Of a DNA stretch of 64,000 nt, positions 9,579 to 17,574 are shown piece after piece (the first letter of the stretch is position 1; every line of letters starts with the position of its first letter). The stretch comes from Burkholderia mayonis (lineage in GTDB: Bacteria; Pseudomonadota; Gammaproteobacteria; Burkholderiales; Burkholderiaceae): positions 1,674,001 to 1,738,000 of the forward strand of contig NZ_CP013386.1 in NCBI RefSeq assembly GCF_001523745.2, written 5' to 3'. The notes under the pieces are model-generated. The model made no database searches and was not told the origin of the DNA. It was given only the letters and a program-made list of their open reading frames with translations. A program made the position numbers and the translations under genes.

Positions 9579-10739
9579 TCAGTAGCTGCCGTTCGCGAAG
9601 CGAGCAATCGGGTCGTCGCTCGTGCTAGTAGGGGCGGTGCTTGCGGAGCCGGGCGCAGTCGACGCGCGCAGGATCTGCACGCTGCCTGGCGCGGCGAGCT
9701 GTGCCTGGCGGGCTGCAGCGCGCGCGGTGGGCGGCGGCGGCTCGAACGCGTCCGCTGCGGCGTTGATCGGATCGACCGACGCGGGCGACGCCGCGCCCGC
9801 GGCCTGCGCCTGCGCCTGCCGCTGCGCGGCGGACATCGCGGACGGCGGCGGCTCGTACGGGTCGGCGGACGCCGTCGCGACGGGCGCTGCGCGCATGGGC
9901 AATGCGGTCGACGTGACGGCGGGCGCGGGCGTAGCCGCGTCCGGTGCCGACGAATTCGCCGCATAAGCCGGCGCTGCGCCAGACGTGGCGTTACGCACCG
10001 AAGACTGCGCGTTCGCATTCGCCGCATAAGCGGACGGCGTGGTCGGCGTGGTCGCGCGAGCGACCGGTTGCGCGGCGGCATTCGCCGCGTAGATCGATTG
10101 AGCCGATTGAGCTGCCGGCGCCGCCACCACGGCTGTACGCGGCGAGGCGTCCGGCTGCCGGCTTGCCTGGTAGGTCGGCGCATCGAACGGCGTCGGCTTC
10201 GCCTTCGGCGCGGCGACGCGCCGGATGCCGTCGAAGCGCTTCGCCCAATACGGATTCGTCAGGTAGTCGAGCCGCACGGTGCCGCCCGTCGACGGCGCGT
10301 TCACGAAGCGCAGCTTGCCGACGTAGATGCCGACGTGCGAATGCGGCCGGCCCGACGTGTTGAAGAAGATCAGGTCGCCGGGCGCGATGCCGTCGGGATC
10401 GATCGATTCGCCGATCGAGCTCATGTCGGCCGTTGTGCGGGGCAGATTGACGCTTGCCGCGCGGTCGACGACGTAGCGCACGAGGCCGCTGCAGTCGAAG
10501 CCGCTGTCGGGCGTGTTGCCGCCCCAGCGGTACGGGACGCCGACTAGGCTCATCGCCTGGATCGAGATTTCCTCGCGACCGACGCTGTGGTCGACGAAGT
10601 TCGGGAAGCCGCGCGGCGGCGCGTATGCGCGCGGCGTGGTGATCGCCATGCCGGACGACGAGCGCGCCGACTTCTGCGGCGCGGTCGAACAGGCCGCGAG
10701 CAGTGAGATCACGAGAACGGACAGCGAAAGACGCAGCAT
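9579..10739 (-). CDS. NlpC/P60 family peptidoglycan endopeptidase, lipoprotein
   Basis: Predicted outer-membrane or periplasmic cell-wall hydrolase that cleaves stem peptides. The lipobox LLAAC places the lipidated cysteine at residue 17. The catalytic NlpC/P60 domain spans about 58-175, with Cys83 in SGFDCSGLVRYV, His135 in HSHVGIYVG and a third polar residue near Asn147. About 200 residues then follow that are almost pure Ala/Pro/Ser/Thr with recurring YAANA-like words. This is a low-complexity tail, unusual in length for the family. It is a monocistronic minus-strand gene. Confidence 0.9.
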   Translation of the reverse strand: MLRLSLSVLVISLLAACSTAPQKSARSSSGMAITTPRAYAPPRGFPNFVDHSVGREEISIQAMSLVGVPYRWGGNTPDSGFDCSGLVRYVVDRAASVNLPRTTADMSSIGESIDPDGIAPGDLIFFNTSGRPHSHVGIYVGKLRFVNAPSTGGTVRLDYLTNPYWAKRFDGIRRVAAPKAKPTPFDAPTYQASRQPDASPRTAVVAAPAAQSAQSIYAANAAAQPVARATTPTTPSAYAANANAQSSVRNATSGAAPAYAANSSAPDAATPAPAVTSTALPMRAAPVATASADPYEPPPSAMSAAQRQAQAQAAGAASPASVDPINAAADAFEPPPPTARAAARQAQLAAPGSVQILRASTAPGSASTAPTSTSDDPIARFANGSY

Positions 10740-10909
10740 GAGAGGCGGGCGAACGCGCTGCGCTCGCCAATCGTATGACGACGGTTAATCGCGATAGTAG
10801 TGCGTCCGACGGGGCTTTCGCAAGAATTCTTGAGAAATTACTTGAAGTTGTGCGCGTAAATGTTGTGCAAGACGAACGGCTGCTCGCAGATGATTCGACC
10901 CCCGAAATG

Positions 10910-10941
10910 AAAAAAGCGGCGCCTGACGAATCAGGCGCCGC
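10910..10941 (-). terminator. Intrinsic terminator of the PIN-PhoH gene
   Basis: A perfect 11-bp stem (10916-10926 with 10931-10941) with a 4-base loop is followed on the minus strand by six Ts (plus-strand As 10910-10915). It lies 40 bases past the stop of the minus-strand phoH gene. Confidence 0.9.
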
Positions 10942-10980
10942 GTCGCGCTGGGGCCGCTCGGCGCGGCTGTCAGCGTGTCG

Positions 10981-12777
10981 TCACAGGATGTCGGACGCGT
11001 AGTCGGCGAGGCGCGAGCGCTCGCCGCGCGCGAGCGTCACGTGGCCGCTGTGGCCCCAGCCCTTGAAGCGGTCGACGACGTACGTGAGGCCCGAACTGCC
11101 TTCCGTCAGGTACGGCGTGTCGATCTGCGCGATGTTGCCGAGGCAGATGATCTTCGTGCCCGGACCCGCGCGCGTGACGAGCGTTTTCATCTGCTTCGGC
11201 GTCAGGTTCTGCGCCTCGTCGATGATCAGGTACTTGTCGACGAACGTGCGCCCGCGCATGAAGTTCATGCTCTTCACCTTGAGGCGCGAGCGGATCAGCT
11301 CCTGCGTCGCCGCGCGGCCCCATTCGCCTGCCGCGTCGTCGGTCTTCTGCAGCACTTCGAGGTTGTCGTCGAACGCGCCCATCCACGGCTGCATCTTCTC
11401 TTCCTCGGTGCCCGGCAAAAAGCCGATGTCCTCGCCGACGGGCACGGTCGCGCGCGTGACGATGATCTCGTTGTAGCGCTTGTCGTCGAGCACCTGTGCG
11501 AGGCCCGCCGCGAGCGCGACGAGCGTCTTGCCGGTGCCGGCCTGGCCGAGCAGCGTGACGAAGTCGATCTCGGGGTTCATCAGCAGGTTCAGCGCGAAGT
11601 TCTGCTCGCGGTTGCGCGCGGTGATCCCCCACACGTTGTTCTTGTGGTGGCTGTAGTCGCGCAGCGTCTGCAGGAGCGCCGTCTTGCCGTTCAGCTCGCG
11701 CACGAGCCCATGGAACGCGGGCTCGCCGTTTTGCGGTTCGAGGTAGACGAACTCGTTGACGAGCATCGACACGACGAGCGGCCCCGTCACGCGGTAGTAC
11801 GTGGTGCCCGTCTTCGTGTCCTGCCAGCTCTCCATTCCCTTCGCGTGCTTCGTCCAGAAGTCCTGCGGCAGTTCGCGCACGCCGGTGTAGAGGAGATCCT
11901 TGTCTTCGAGGACCTGGTCGTTGAAGTAGTCTTCGGCGGGCAGGCCGAGCGCGTGCGCCTTGATCCGCATGTTGATGTCTTTCGACACCAGCACGACCTG
12001 GCGATCCGGCCGCTCGCGCTGCAGCGCGCGCACGACGCCGAGGATCTGGTTGTCGGCCTTGCCTTGCGGCAGGCCTTCGACGGGCTCGATGCTCGTGAGC
12101 GTCGTCTGGAAGTACAGGCGGCCGAGCGCCTCGCGGCTGCCGAGGCGCGCGAGCGGAATGCCGGCCGAGATCGGGCCGCCGTCGGCGACGAGCGCGTCGA
12201 GCGTGCGGCTCACCTGACGCGCGTTGCGTGCGACTTCCGACATCCCCTTCTTGTGATTGTCGAGCTCCTCGAGCGTCATCATCGGCAGATAGACGTCGTG
12301 CTCCTCGAAGCGGAACAGGCTGCTCGGATCGTGCATCAGCACGTTCGTGTCGAGCACGAAGAGCTTTTGCATCTCGATTTCGGCGTCCTTGCGCCCGCGC
12401 GTCTTCGCCGCCGCGCGCGGTGCGGCCGCGGCGGTCGCTGCGGGCTTCGTCGCATCGGTCTTCGACGAGCGCGCGACCGGGGCGTTGGGCGCGGCGGGCA
12501 CCGGCTGCAGCAGCGCGGCGGTTTGCTTCGTCCTGCGTGCGCGCGGCTCGGCGGCGCTTGCGGCTTCCGCCTGTGCGACTGCGCGCAGTGGTGCGGCGGT
12601 ATTGGCGGCAACCACCATCGGATCGGCTACGTTCGCCGCGTGATAGTCGGTCGCGACGGCGTGAGCGGGGCTCCCGGAGGCGGATTGCTTCGCGGCTTTC
12701 GCAGGCCGCGCTTTCGCCTTGTATTCGTCGGGTGGCAGCAGGCTGCCGAGCTTGCTGGGGGGAGTAGGCAAAGGCAT
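10981..12777 (-). CDS. PIN domain-PhoH ATPase fusion protein
   Basis: Two-domain protein combining a PIN nuclease domain and a PhoH-like RNA-linked ATPase, the PhoH2 architecture. Residues 1-135 are a low-complexity Ala/Lys/Pro linker. The PIN domain begins near 137 (KLFVLDTNVLMHDPSSLF, first catalytic Asp at 143). The PhoH domain holds Walker A GQAGTGKT at about 411-418 and Walker B YLIIDEAQN. The ATG at 12777 was chosen because upstream in-frame codons run through the terminator at 12958-12993. The 598 residues exceed typical PhoH2 (about 450) because of the linker. RNA unwinding and cleavage are inferred from the family. Confidence 0.92.
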   Translation of the reverse strand: MPLPTPPSKLGSLLPPDEYKAKARPAKAAKQSASGSPAHAVATDYHAANVADPMVVAANTAAPLRAVAQAEAASAAEPRARRTKQTAALLQPVPAAPNAPVARSSKTDATKPAATAAAAPRAAAKTRGRKDAEIEMQKLFVLDTNVLMHDPSSLFRFEEHDVYLPMMTLEELDNHKKGMSEVARNARQVSRTLDALVADGGPISAGIPLARLGSREALGRLYFQTTLTSIEPVEGLPQGKADNQILGVVRALQRERPDRQVVLVSKDINMRIKAHALGLPAEDYFNDQVLEDKDLLYTGVRELPQDFWTKHAKGMESWQDTKTGTTYYRVTGPLVVSMLVNEFVYLEPQNGEPAFHGLVRELNGKTALLQTLRDYSHHKNNVWGITARNREQNFALNLLMNPEIDFVTLLGQAGTGKTLVALAAGLAQVLDDKRYNEIIVTRATVPVGEDIGFLPGTEEEKMQPWMGAFDDNLEVLQKTDDAAGEWGRAATQELIRSRLKVKSMNFMRGRTFVDKYLIIDEAQNLTPKQMKTLVTRAGPGTKIICLGNIAQIDTPYLTEGSSGLTYVVDRFKGWGHSGHVTLARGERSRLADYASDIL

Positions 12778-12957
12778 GGTGTCCCTCGGGAGGAATCGTG
12801 TCGCAGGCATGCGCCGCCGTTCGCATCCTGCGACGCTTGGCGCGCGCAGTTTGCGCGCAGTGGCGCACATGGGGTTCGAATCGCCGGTTCGCCTAGATTT
12901 CGATCGTCTCCTTGACGCGTTGGACGGCCGGCGCGGATCGGCCGACCCGAAAACCAT

Positions 12958-12993
12958 AAAAAAAGCCGCTCCCCCGAACAGGGACAAGCGGCT
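12958..12993 (-). terminator. Intrinsic terminator after bcp
   Basis: AGCCGCT (12964-12970) pairs with AGCGGCT (12987-12993), with a partly self-paired CCCCC/GGG loop. On the minus strand it is followed by a run of seven Ts. It lies about 115 bases beyond the stop of bcp and so probably ends the arn-bcp transcript. Confidence 0.85.
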
Positions 12994-13108
12994 CGGCTCT
13001 AACCGTCGTGCTGCGCGTCAGATGCGTGGACGCATCGTTTCGACCACCGGCGCAGCTACGAGAAAAATGGGTCGGACAGGCATTCATTGCGGCCCAATAT
13101 AGCGCGCC

Positions 13109-13570
13109 TCAAAGCGCTTGTACAGCACTCAGCACGTCGTCGACGTGACCCGGCACCTTCACGCCGCGCCATGCGTGGCGCAACACGCCTTCGCCGTCGA
13201 TGACGAACGTCGAGCGCTCGATTCCGCGTACTTCCTTGCCATACATTTTCTTCAATTTCATGACACCGAACAGCGTGCAGAGCGTTTCGTCGGGATCAGA
13301 AATCAACGGGAACGGCAGTTCGAGCTTCGCCTTGAAGTTGTCGTGCGAACGCAGGCTGTCGCGCGACACGCCTGCGATTTCCGCGCCGGCCTTCTCGAAC
13401 TTCGGATACAGGTCGCGGAACTGCAAGCCCTCGGTGGTGCAGCCGGGCGTGTTGTCCTTCGGATAGAAGTACAGCACGAGCTTCTTGCCCTTGATGCCCG
13501 ATAGCGAAAACCCGCCGCCCGTGGCAGGCGCGGTGAAATCGGGAACTTGACGGTCGACTTCGACGGACAC
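13109..13570 (-). CDS. bcp: Thiol peroxidase, Bcp/PrxQ type peroxiredoxin
   Basis: Cytosolic peroxiredoxin that reduces H2O2 and organic hydroperoxides. The 153 residues are normal. The peroxidatic cysteine is Cys44 in KDNTPGCTTEGLQFRD. The usual partner five residues later in E. coli Bcp is not a cysteine here. The only other cysteine is Cys98 (DETLCTLFGVMK), so resolution is either through that residue (atypical 2-Cys) or by an external thiol. It lies downstream of arnD in the same orientation, 83 bases away, and before a terminator. Confidence 0.94.
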   Translation of the reverse strand: MSVEVDRQVPDFTAPATGGGFSLSGIKGKKLVLYFYPKDNTPGCTTEGLQFRDLYPKFEKAGAEIAGVSRDSLRSHDNFKAKLELPFPLISDPDETLCTLFGVMKLKKMYGKEVRGIERSTFVIDGEGVLRHAWRGVKVPGHVDDVLSAVQAL

Positions 13571-13653
13571 GTGTTTCTCCTGTTGTTATGGAAGAGCGCG
13601 GACGGCGGGCCGCGCGTGGCGATGCGAGACGGGGGGCGGCGGGCGGCTTTCGT

Positions 13654-14550
13654 TCAGTCGGGCTGAACGATCAGTTCGCCGGAGCGGCCGGGGATTTCGC
13701 CCCACGCGACAGGGTACGATGGCAGCGCGGCGCGGTCCAGCGTCGCGTAATAGTCGCCCATCGTCGCGAACGTGTGGCCTTGCGCGCGCCAGCCCGCGAG
13801 CAGTTGCTCGAACACGGGCGCGAGCTTTTGTCCTTCGAGTTCCGCGTGCAGCGTGAACACCTGGTCGTGCGGATTGCGTTCGGTGTGCTTGAGCAGATGC
13901 GCGGCGACGTTGCCGGTGTCGATGCCGTCGATGCCGAGAATCTCGTCGAGCGTCGGCAGCGTCGTCGGCATCTGTACGTGCGCGAGCGTCTTGCCTTCGA
14001 CGACGGGCAGATACGGCGAGTGGCCGCGGCCGTCCGACGCGTAGCGCATGCCCCATGCGTCGATCTGCTCGAACGCCGCGTCGTTCATCTGCCAGCCGGC
14101 CGCGCCGTGCGTGACGGGCGGCGCGCCGAAGATGTCGATGAAGCGCTCGCGGCTCTTGCGCATCTCGCGCACGGTCCAGTCGCGCGGACGTTCGCGAACG
14201 TTGTCCTGCCAGTACACGTGATCCCACGTATGGATCCCGCATTCGAAGCCGGCTTCGTGGATCGCACGCATCTCGGCCGTCGCGCGACGGCCGATGTCGG
14301 GGCCGGGCAGCAGCACGCCGTACAGCAGCTGCTTGACGCCGTAATGCTCGACGACCGACGTGCGCGACACCTTCTTCAGGAAGCCCGGCCGCAGCACGCG
14401 GCGCATCGCCCAGCCGGTGTGATCCGGGCCTAGGCTGAAGAGGAACGTCGCGCGCGCGGTGAAGCGATCGAAGATGCGCGCGAGGTTCGGCACGCCTTCG
14501 CGCGTGCCGCGCAGCGTGTCGACGTCGATCTTGAGAACGATGCGAGCCAA
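13654..14550 (-). CDS. arnD: 4-deoxy-4-formamido-L-arabinose-phosphoundecaprenol deformylase (ArnD)
   Basis: Metal-dependent deformylase of the polysaccharide deacetylase (NodB) fold, anchored at the inner membrane. It removes the formyl group from undecaprenyl-phosphate-L-Ara4FN before the sugar is flipped. The 298 residues show IVLKIDVDTLRGTREGVPNL at the N-terminus (metal-binding Asp) and FECGIHTWDHVYWQD near residue 100 (His motif). It follows the decarboxylase gene by 14 bases in the arn cluster. Confidence 0.92.
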   Translation of the reverse strand: MARIVLKIDVDTLRGTREGVPNLARIFDRFTARATFLFSLGPDHTGWAMRRVLRPGFLKKVSRTSVVEHYGVKQLLYGVLLPGPDIGRRATAEMRAIHEAGFECGIHTWDHVYWQDNVRERPRDWTVREMRKSRERFIDIFGAPPVTHGAAGWQMNDAAFEQIDAWGMRYASDGRGHSPYLPVVEGKTLAHVQMPTTLPTLDEILGIDGIDTGNVAAHLLKHTERNPHDQVFTLHAELEGQKLAPVFEQLLAGWRAQGHTFATMGDYYATLDRAALPSYPVAWGEIPGRSGELIVQPD

Positions 14551-14564
14551 GCGATGATGCCTCT

Positions 14565-15620
14565 TTAGCCGTGCTGCTCGACGAGCGCGCGCGCGTCGGC
14601 GACGTGGCCGCGGTACGCCTCGAAGATCTGGCGCAGCGCGTCGTCGAACGTGAACTGCGGCGCCCAGCCGAGCTCCTGCATCGTGTTCTCGATTTTCGGC
14701 ACGCGGTTCTGCACGTCCTGATAGCCGTTGCCGTAGTACGCGCCCGACGTCGTCTCGACGAGCTTCACGTGCTTCGCCGAATCCGCGTACTCGGGGAATT
14801 CCGCCGCGAGCTCGAGCATCTTGTTGGCGAGTTCGCGCACCGAGAAGTTATTGTTCGGATTCCCGATGTTGTAGATCTTGCCGGTCGCGATGCCGTTCAG
14901 ATTCTCGATGATCTTCATCAGCGCGCTGATGCCGTCGTCGACGTACGTGAACGCGCGCTTCTGCGAGCCGCCGTCGACGAGGCTGATGTTCTCGCCGCGC
15001 ACGATGTGGCCGAGGAACTGCGTGACGACGCGCGAGCTGCCTTCCTTCGGCGTGTAGATCGAGTCGAGGCCCGGGCCGATCCAGTTGAACGGACGGAACA
15101 GCGTGAAGTTCAGGCCTTCCATCCCGTAGCCCCAGATCACGCGGTCCATCAGCTGCTTCGAGCACGCGTAGATCCAGCGCGGCTTGTTGATCGGGCCGTA
15201 GGTGAGGGCGGACGCGTCCGGGTCGAACTGCTCGTCGGCGCACATGCCGTACACCTCGGACGTCGACGGAAACACGAGGTGCTTGCCGTACTTGACGGCC
15301 GAGCGCACGATCGGCAGGTTCGCCTCGAAGTCGAGCTCGAACACGCGCAGCGGCTGCTTCACGTAAGTGGCGGGCGTCGCGATCGCGACGAGCGGCAGGA
15401 TCACGTCGCACTTCTTCACGTGATACTCGACCCACTCCTTGTTGATCGTGATGTCGCCTTCGAAGAAATGCATCCGCTCGTGCTTGACGAGATCGCCGAG
15501 CCGGTCGGTCTGCATGTCCATGCCGAACACTTCCCAATCGGTGGTTTCGAGAATGCGCTTCGACAGGTGATGGCCGATGAAGCCGTTCACACCCAGGATC
15601 AGGACTTTTTTAGCTTTCAT
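14565..15620 (-). CDS. arnA: UDP-glucuronic acid C4''-decarboxylase (ArnA C-terminal half as separate protein)
   Basis: Short-chain dehydrogenase-type enzyme that oxidises and decarboxylates UDP-glucuronate to UDP-4-keto-pentose, the first committed step of L-Ara4N synthesis. The 351 residues carry GVNGFIGHHL (NAD site, about 9-18) and the catalytic YACSK motif (near 165). In E. coli this activity is the C-terminal half of a 660-residue ArnA, but here it is its own gene. The ATG at 15620 overlaps the formyltransferase stop by 4 bases, so the two halves remain translationally coupled. Confidence 0.93.
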   Translation of the reverse strand: MKAKKVLILGVNGFIGHHLSKRILETTDWEVFGMDMQTDRLGDLVKHERMHFFEGDITINKEWVEYHVKKCDVILPLVAIATPATYVKQPLRVFELDFEANLPIVRSAVKYGKHLVFPSTSEVYGMCADEQFDPDASALTYGPINKPRWIYACSKQLMDRVIWGYGMEGLNFTLFRPFNWIGPGLDSIYTPKEGSSRVVTQFLGHIVRGENISLVDGGSQKRAFTYVDDGISALMKIIENLNGIATGKIYNIGNPNNNFSVRELANKMLELAAEFPEYADSAKHVKLVETTSGAYYGNGYQDVQNRVPKIENTMQELGWAPQFTFDDALRQIFEAYRGHVADARALVEQHG

Positions 15621-16564
15621 GAATGACGGGAGGAATGAATGAACTGAGCGAATTCCGCCGGGGAAACCACGGTTTCGCCGCCGTCGCGCTGTCGGCGCAG
15701 TTCGAGAATGGAGACGGCGCGGCTGTCGCCGCAAACGCCGAACAGCGCATTATCGCTTACGTGCAGGCCCGGCGGCAAATCGACGGCCGCGCGTGCGGCA
15801 GCCGAGCCGGGGGCCGCGAGGCGCGCGCGCGCGATCACGAAGCGCGCGCCGTCGAGGTCGGCGAACGCGCCCGGATACGGCGGCGCGACCGCGCGGATCA
15901 GGTTGTAGACTTGCGCGGCGGACTGCGACCAATCGATGCGGCCGTCTTCGGGCTTGCGCCCGCCGTAGTAGCTGCCTTGCGACAGATCGTTCGGCAGGTG
16001 TGGCGCCTCGCCCGCGATCAGCGCGGGCAGTACGCGCCAGAGCGTCTGCTCGGCCGCGACCGTGACCTTGTCGAACACTTGCGCGGCGGTGTCGTCGGGC
16101 AGGATCGGCACCGAGGTCTGGCCGACGATCGCGCCCGCGTCGGGCTTCGCGGCCATCTCGTGCAGCGTCGCGCCCGTTTCGGTCTCGCCGTTCAGCACCG
16201 CCCAGTTCGTCGGCACGCGGCCGCGGTACTTCGGCAAGAGCGATCCGTGCATGTTGTACGCGCCGCGCGCGGCGAGCGCGAGCAGGTCGGCGGGCAGCAT
16301 GTGCCGGTAATAGAACGAGAAGATGAAGTCTGGCTTCGCGCTCGCGACCGCTTCGCGCACTTCGGCGCGCTTCGGATCGGCGGGCGTGACGACGGGAATC
16401 CCGTGCTCGGCCGCGACCGACGCGACGCTGCCGAACCAGATGTTCTCGGTCGGGCTGTCCTCGTGCGTGACGACGAGCGCGACGTCGACGCCGCGCGCGA
16501 GCAGCACCTGCAGGCAGCGGACGCCGACGTTGTGATACGCGAAGACGACGGCGCGCGGCTTCAT
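15617..16564 (-). CDS. arnA: UDP-L-Ara4N formyltransferase (ArnA N-terminal half as separate protein)
   Basis: The 315-residue enzyme transfers a formyl group from N10-formyl-tetrahydrofolate to UDP-L-Ara4N. The catalytic region is visible as HGSLLPKYRGRVPTNWAVLNG with ETGATLHEMAAKPDAG (Asn/His/Asp triad of the formyltransferase fold). The start at 16564 forms an ATGA overlap with arnC, while the longer in-frame extension reads through arnC. It is one of two genes replacing the fused E. coli ArnA. Confidence 0.93.
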   Translation of the reverse strand: MKPRAVVFAYHNVGVRCLQVLLARGVDVALVVTHEDSPTENIWFGSVASVAAEHGIPVVTPADPKRAEVREAVASAKPDFIFSFYYRHMLPADLLALAARGAYNMHGSLLPKYRGRVPTNWAVLNGETETGATLHEMAAKPDAGAIVGQTSVPILPDDTAAQVFDKVTVAAEQTLWRVLPALIAGEAPHLPNDLSQGSYYGGRKPEDGRIDWSQSAAQVYNLIRAVAPPYPGAFADLDGARFVIARARLAAPGSAAARAAVDLPPGLHVSDNALFGVCGDSRAVSILELRRQRDGGETVVSPAEFAQFIHSSRHS

Positions 16565-17568
16565 CGCGCGGCCTCGCGGCGCTCGATCGGCAGCGTGACG
16601 CCGGGCTTGCCGTCGCGCGCCTCGAGCACGGTGTGGATCAGGTAGCGCGGTCGCGCGCGGACCTGTTGATAGATTCGTCCGATGTATTCGCCAAGCAGGC
16701 CGAGCGCGAAGATGATCACGCCGAGCAGGAAGAACGTGATCGCGAAGAGCGTGAACACGCCTTGCACTTCCGCGCCGACGATGAAGCGCCGCACGACGAG
16801 CAGCACGAAGAGTCCGGCCGAGCCGAGCGACAGGATCACGCCGATGAACGACAGCCATTGCAGCGGCACGACGGAAAAGCCCGTGACGAGATCGAAGTTT
16901 AGGCGGATCAGGCTGTACAGCGAGTATTTCGATTCGCCCGCGAAGCGCTCTTCGTGCGCGACCTCGATTTCGGTCGGGTTTTGCGCGAACGTGTACGCGA
17001 GTGCGGGAATGAACGTGTTCACCTCGCCGCAGCGGTTGATCGTATCGATGATGTGGCGGCTGTACGCACGCAGCATGCAGCCCTGGTCGGTCATCTTGAT
17101 CCGCGTGATGCGCTCGCGCAGCCGGTTCATCGCGGCCGACGCCTTGCGGCGGAACAGGCTGTCCTGGCGCTGCAGCCGGATCGAGCCGACGTAGTCATAG
17201 CCTTCGCGCATCTTCGCGACCAGCTTGCCGATTTCTTCGGGCGGGTTCTGCAGGTCGGCGTCGAGCGTGACGACGATCTCGCCGCGCGACTGCTCGAAGC
17301 CCGCGAGGATCGCCATGTGCTGGCCGTAGTTGCCGTTCAGGAGCACGACGCGCGTCGTGTCCGGACGCACGCGGAACTGGTCGGCGAGGAGGGCAGCCGA
17401 GCGGTCGCGGCTGCCGTCGTTGACGAGGATCACTTCGTACGACGTGTCGAGCGCGTCGAGCGCCGGGTAGAGCCGCGCGAAGAGCGCAGCGAGTCCGGCT
17501 TCCTCGTTGTACACGGGGATGACGATCGAGACTTCAGGATTCGTCGCGCGTGTTTCAGGGTGACTCAT
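16561..17568 (-). CDS. arnC: Undecaprenyl-phosphate 4-deoxy-4-formamido-L-arabinose transferase (ArnC)
   Basis: Inner-membrane family 2 glycosyltransferase that loads L-Ara4FN onto undecaprenyl phosphate. The 335 residues have a cytosolic GT2 domain (SIVIPVYNEEAGL at 14-27; DADLQNPPEE near 110) and two C-terminal membrane hairpins (about 235-260 and 268-292, WLSFIGVILSLGSAG and FTLFAITFFLLGVIIFALGL). It starts 6 bases after arnB ends and overlaps the formyltransferase start. Confidence 0.95.
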   Translation of the reverse strand: MSHPETRATNPEVSIVIPVYNEEAGLAALFARLYPALDALDTSYEVILVNDGSRDRSAALLADQFRVRPDTTRVVLLNGNYGQHMAILAGFEQSRGEIVVTLDADLQNPPEEIGKLVAKMREGYDYVGSIRLQRQDSLFRRKASAAMNRLRERITRIKMTDQGCMLRAYSRHIIDTINRCGEVNTFIPALAYTFAQNPTEIEVAHEERFAGESKYSLYSLIRLNFDLVTGFSVVPLQWLSFIGVILSLGSAGLFVLLVVRRFIVGAEVQGVFTLFAITFFLLGVIIFALGLLGEYIGRIYQQVRARPRYLIHTVLEARDGKPGVTLPIERREAAR

Positions 17569-17574
17569 GTCCGC

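Noticed and set aside
12865..12895. tRNA-like T-loop GGTTCGAATC
   Set aside because: No matching acceptor, D or anticodon arms can be drawn around it and the flanking stem does not pair. It is a chance match in the phoH leader.
12778..12987. Longer PIN-PhoH start with an N-terminal MSLFGGAAFFMVFG segment
   Set aside because: That segment is the translation of the upstream intrinsic terminator and its T tract, not conserved protein.
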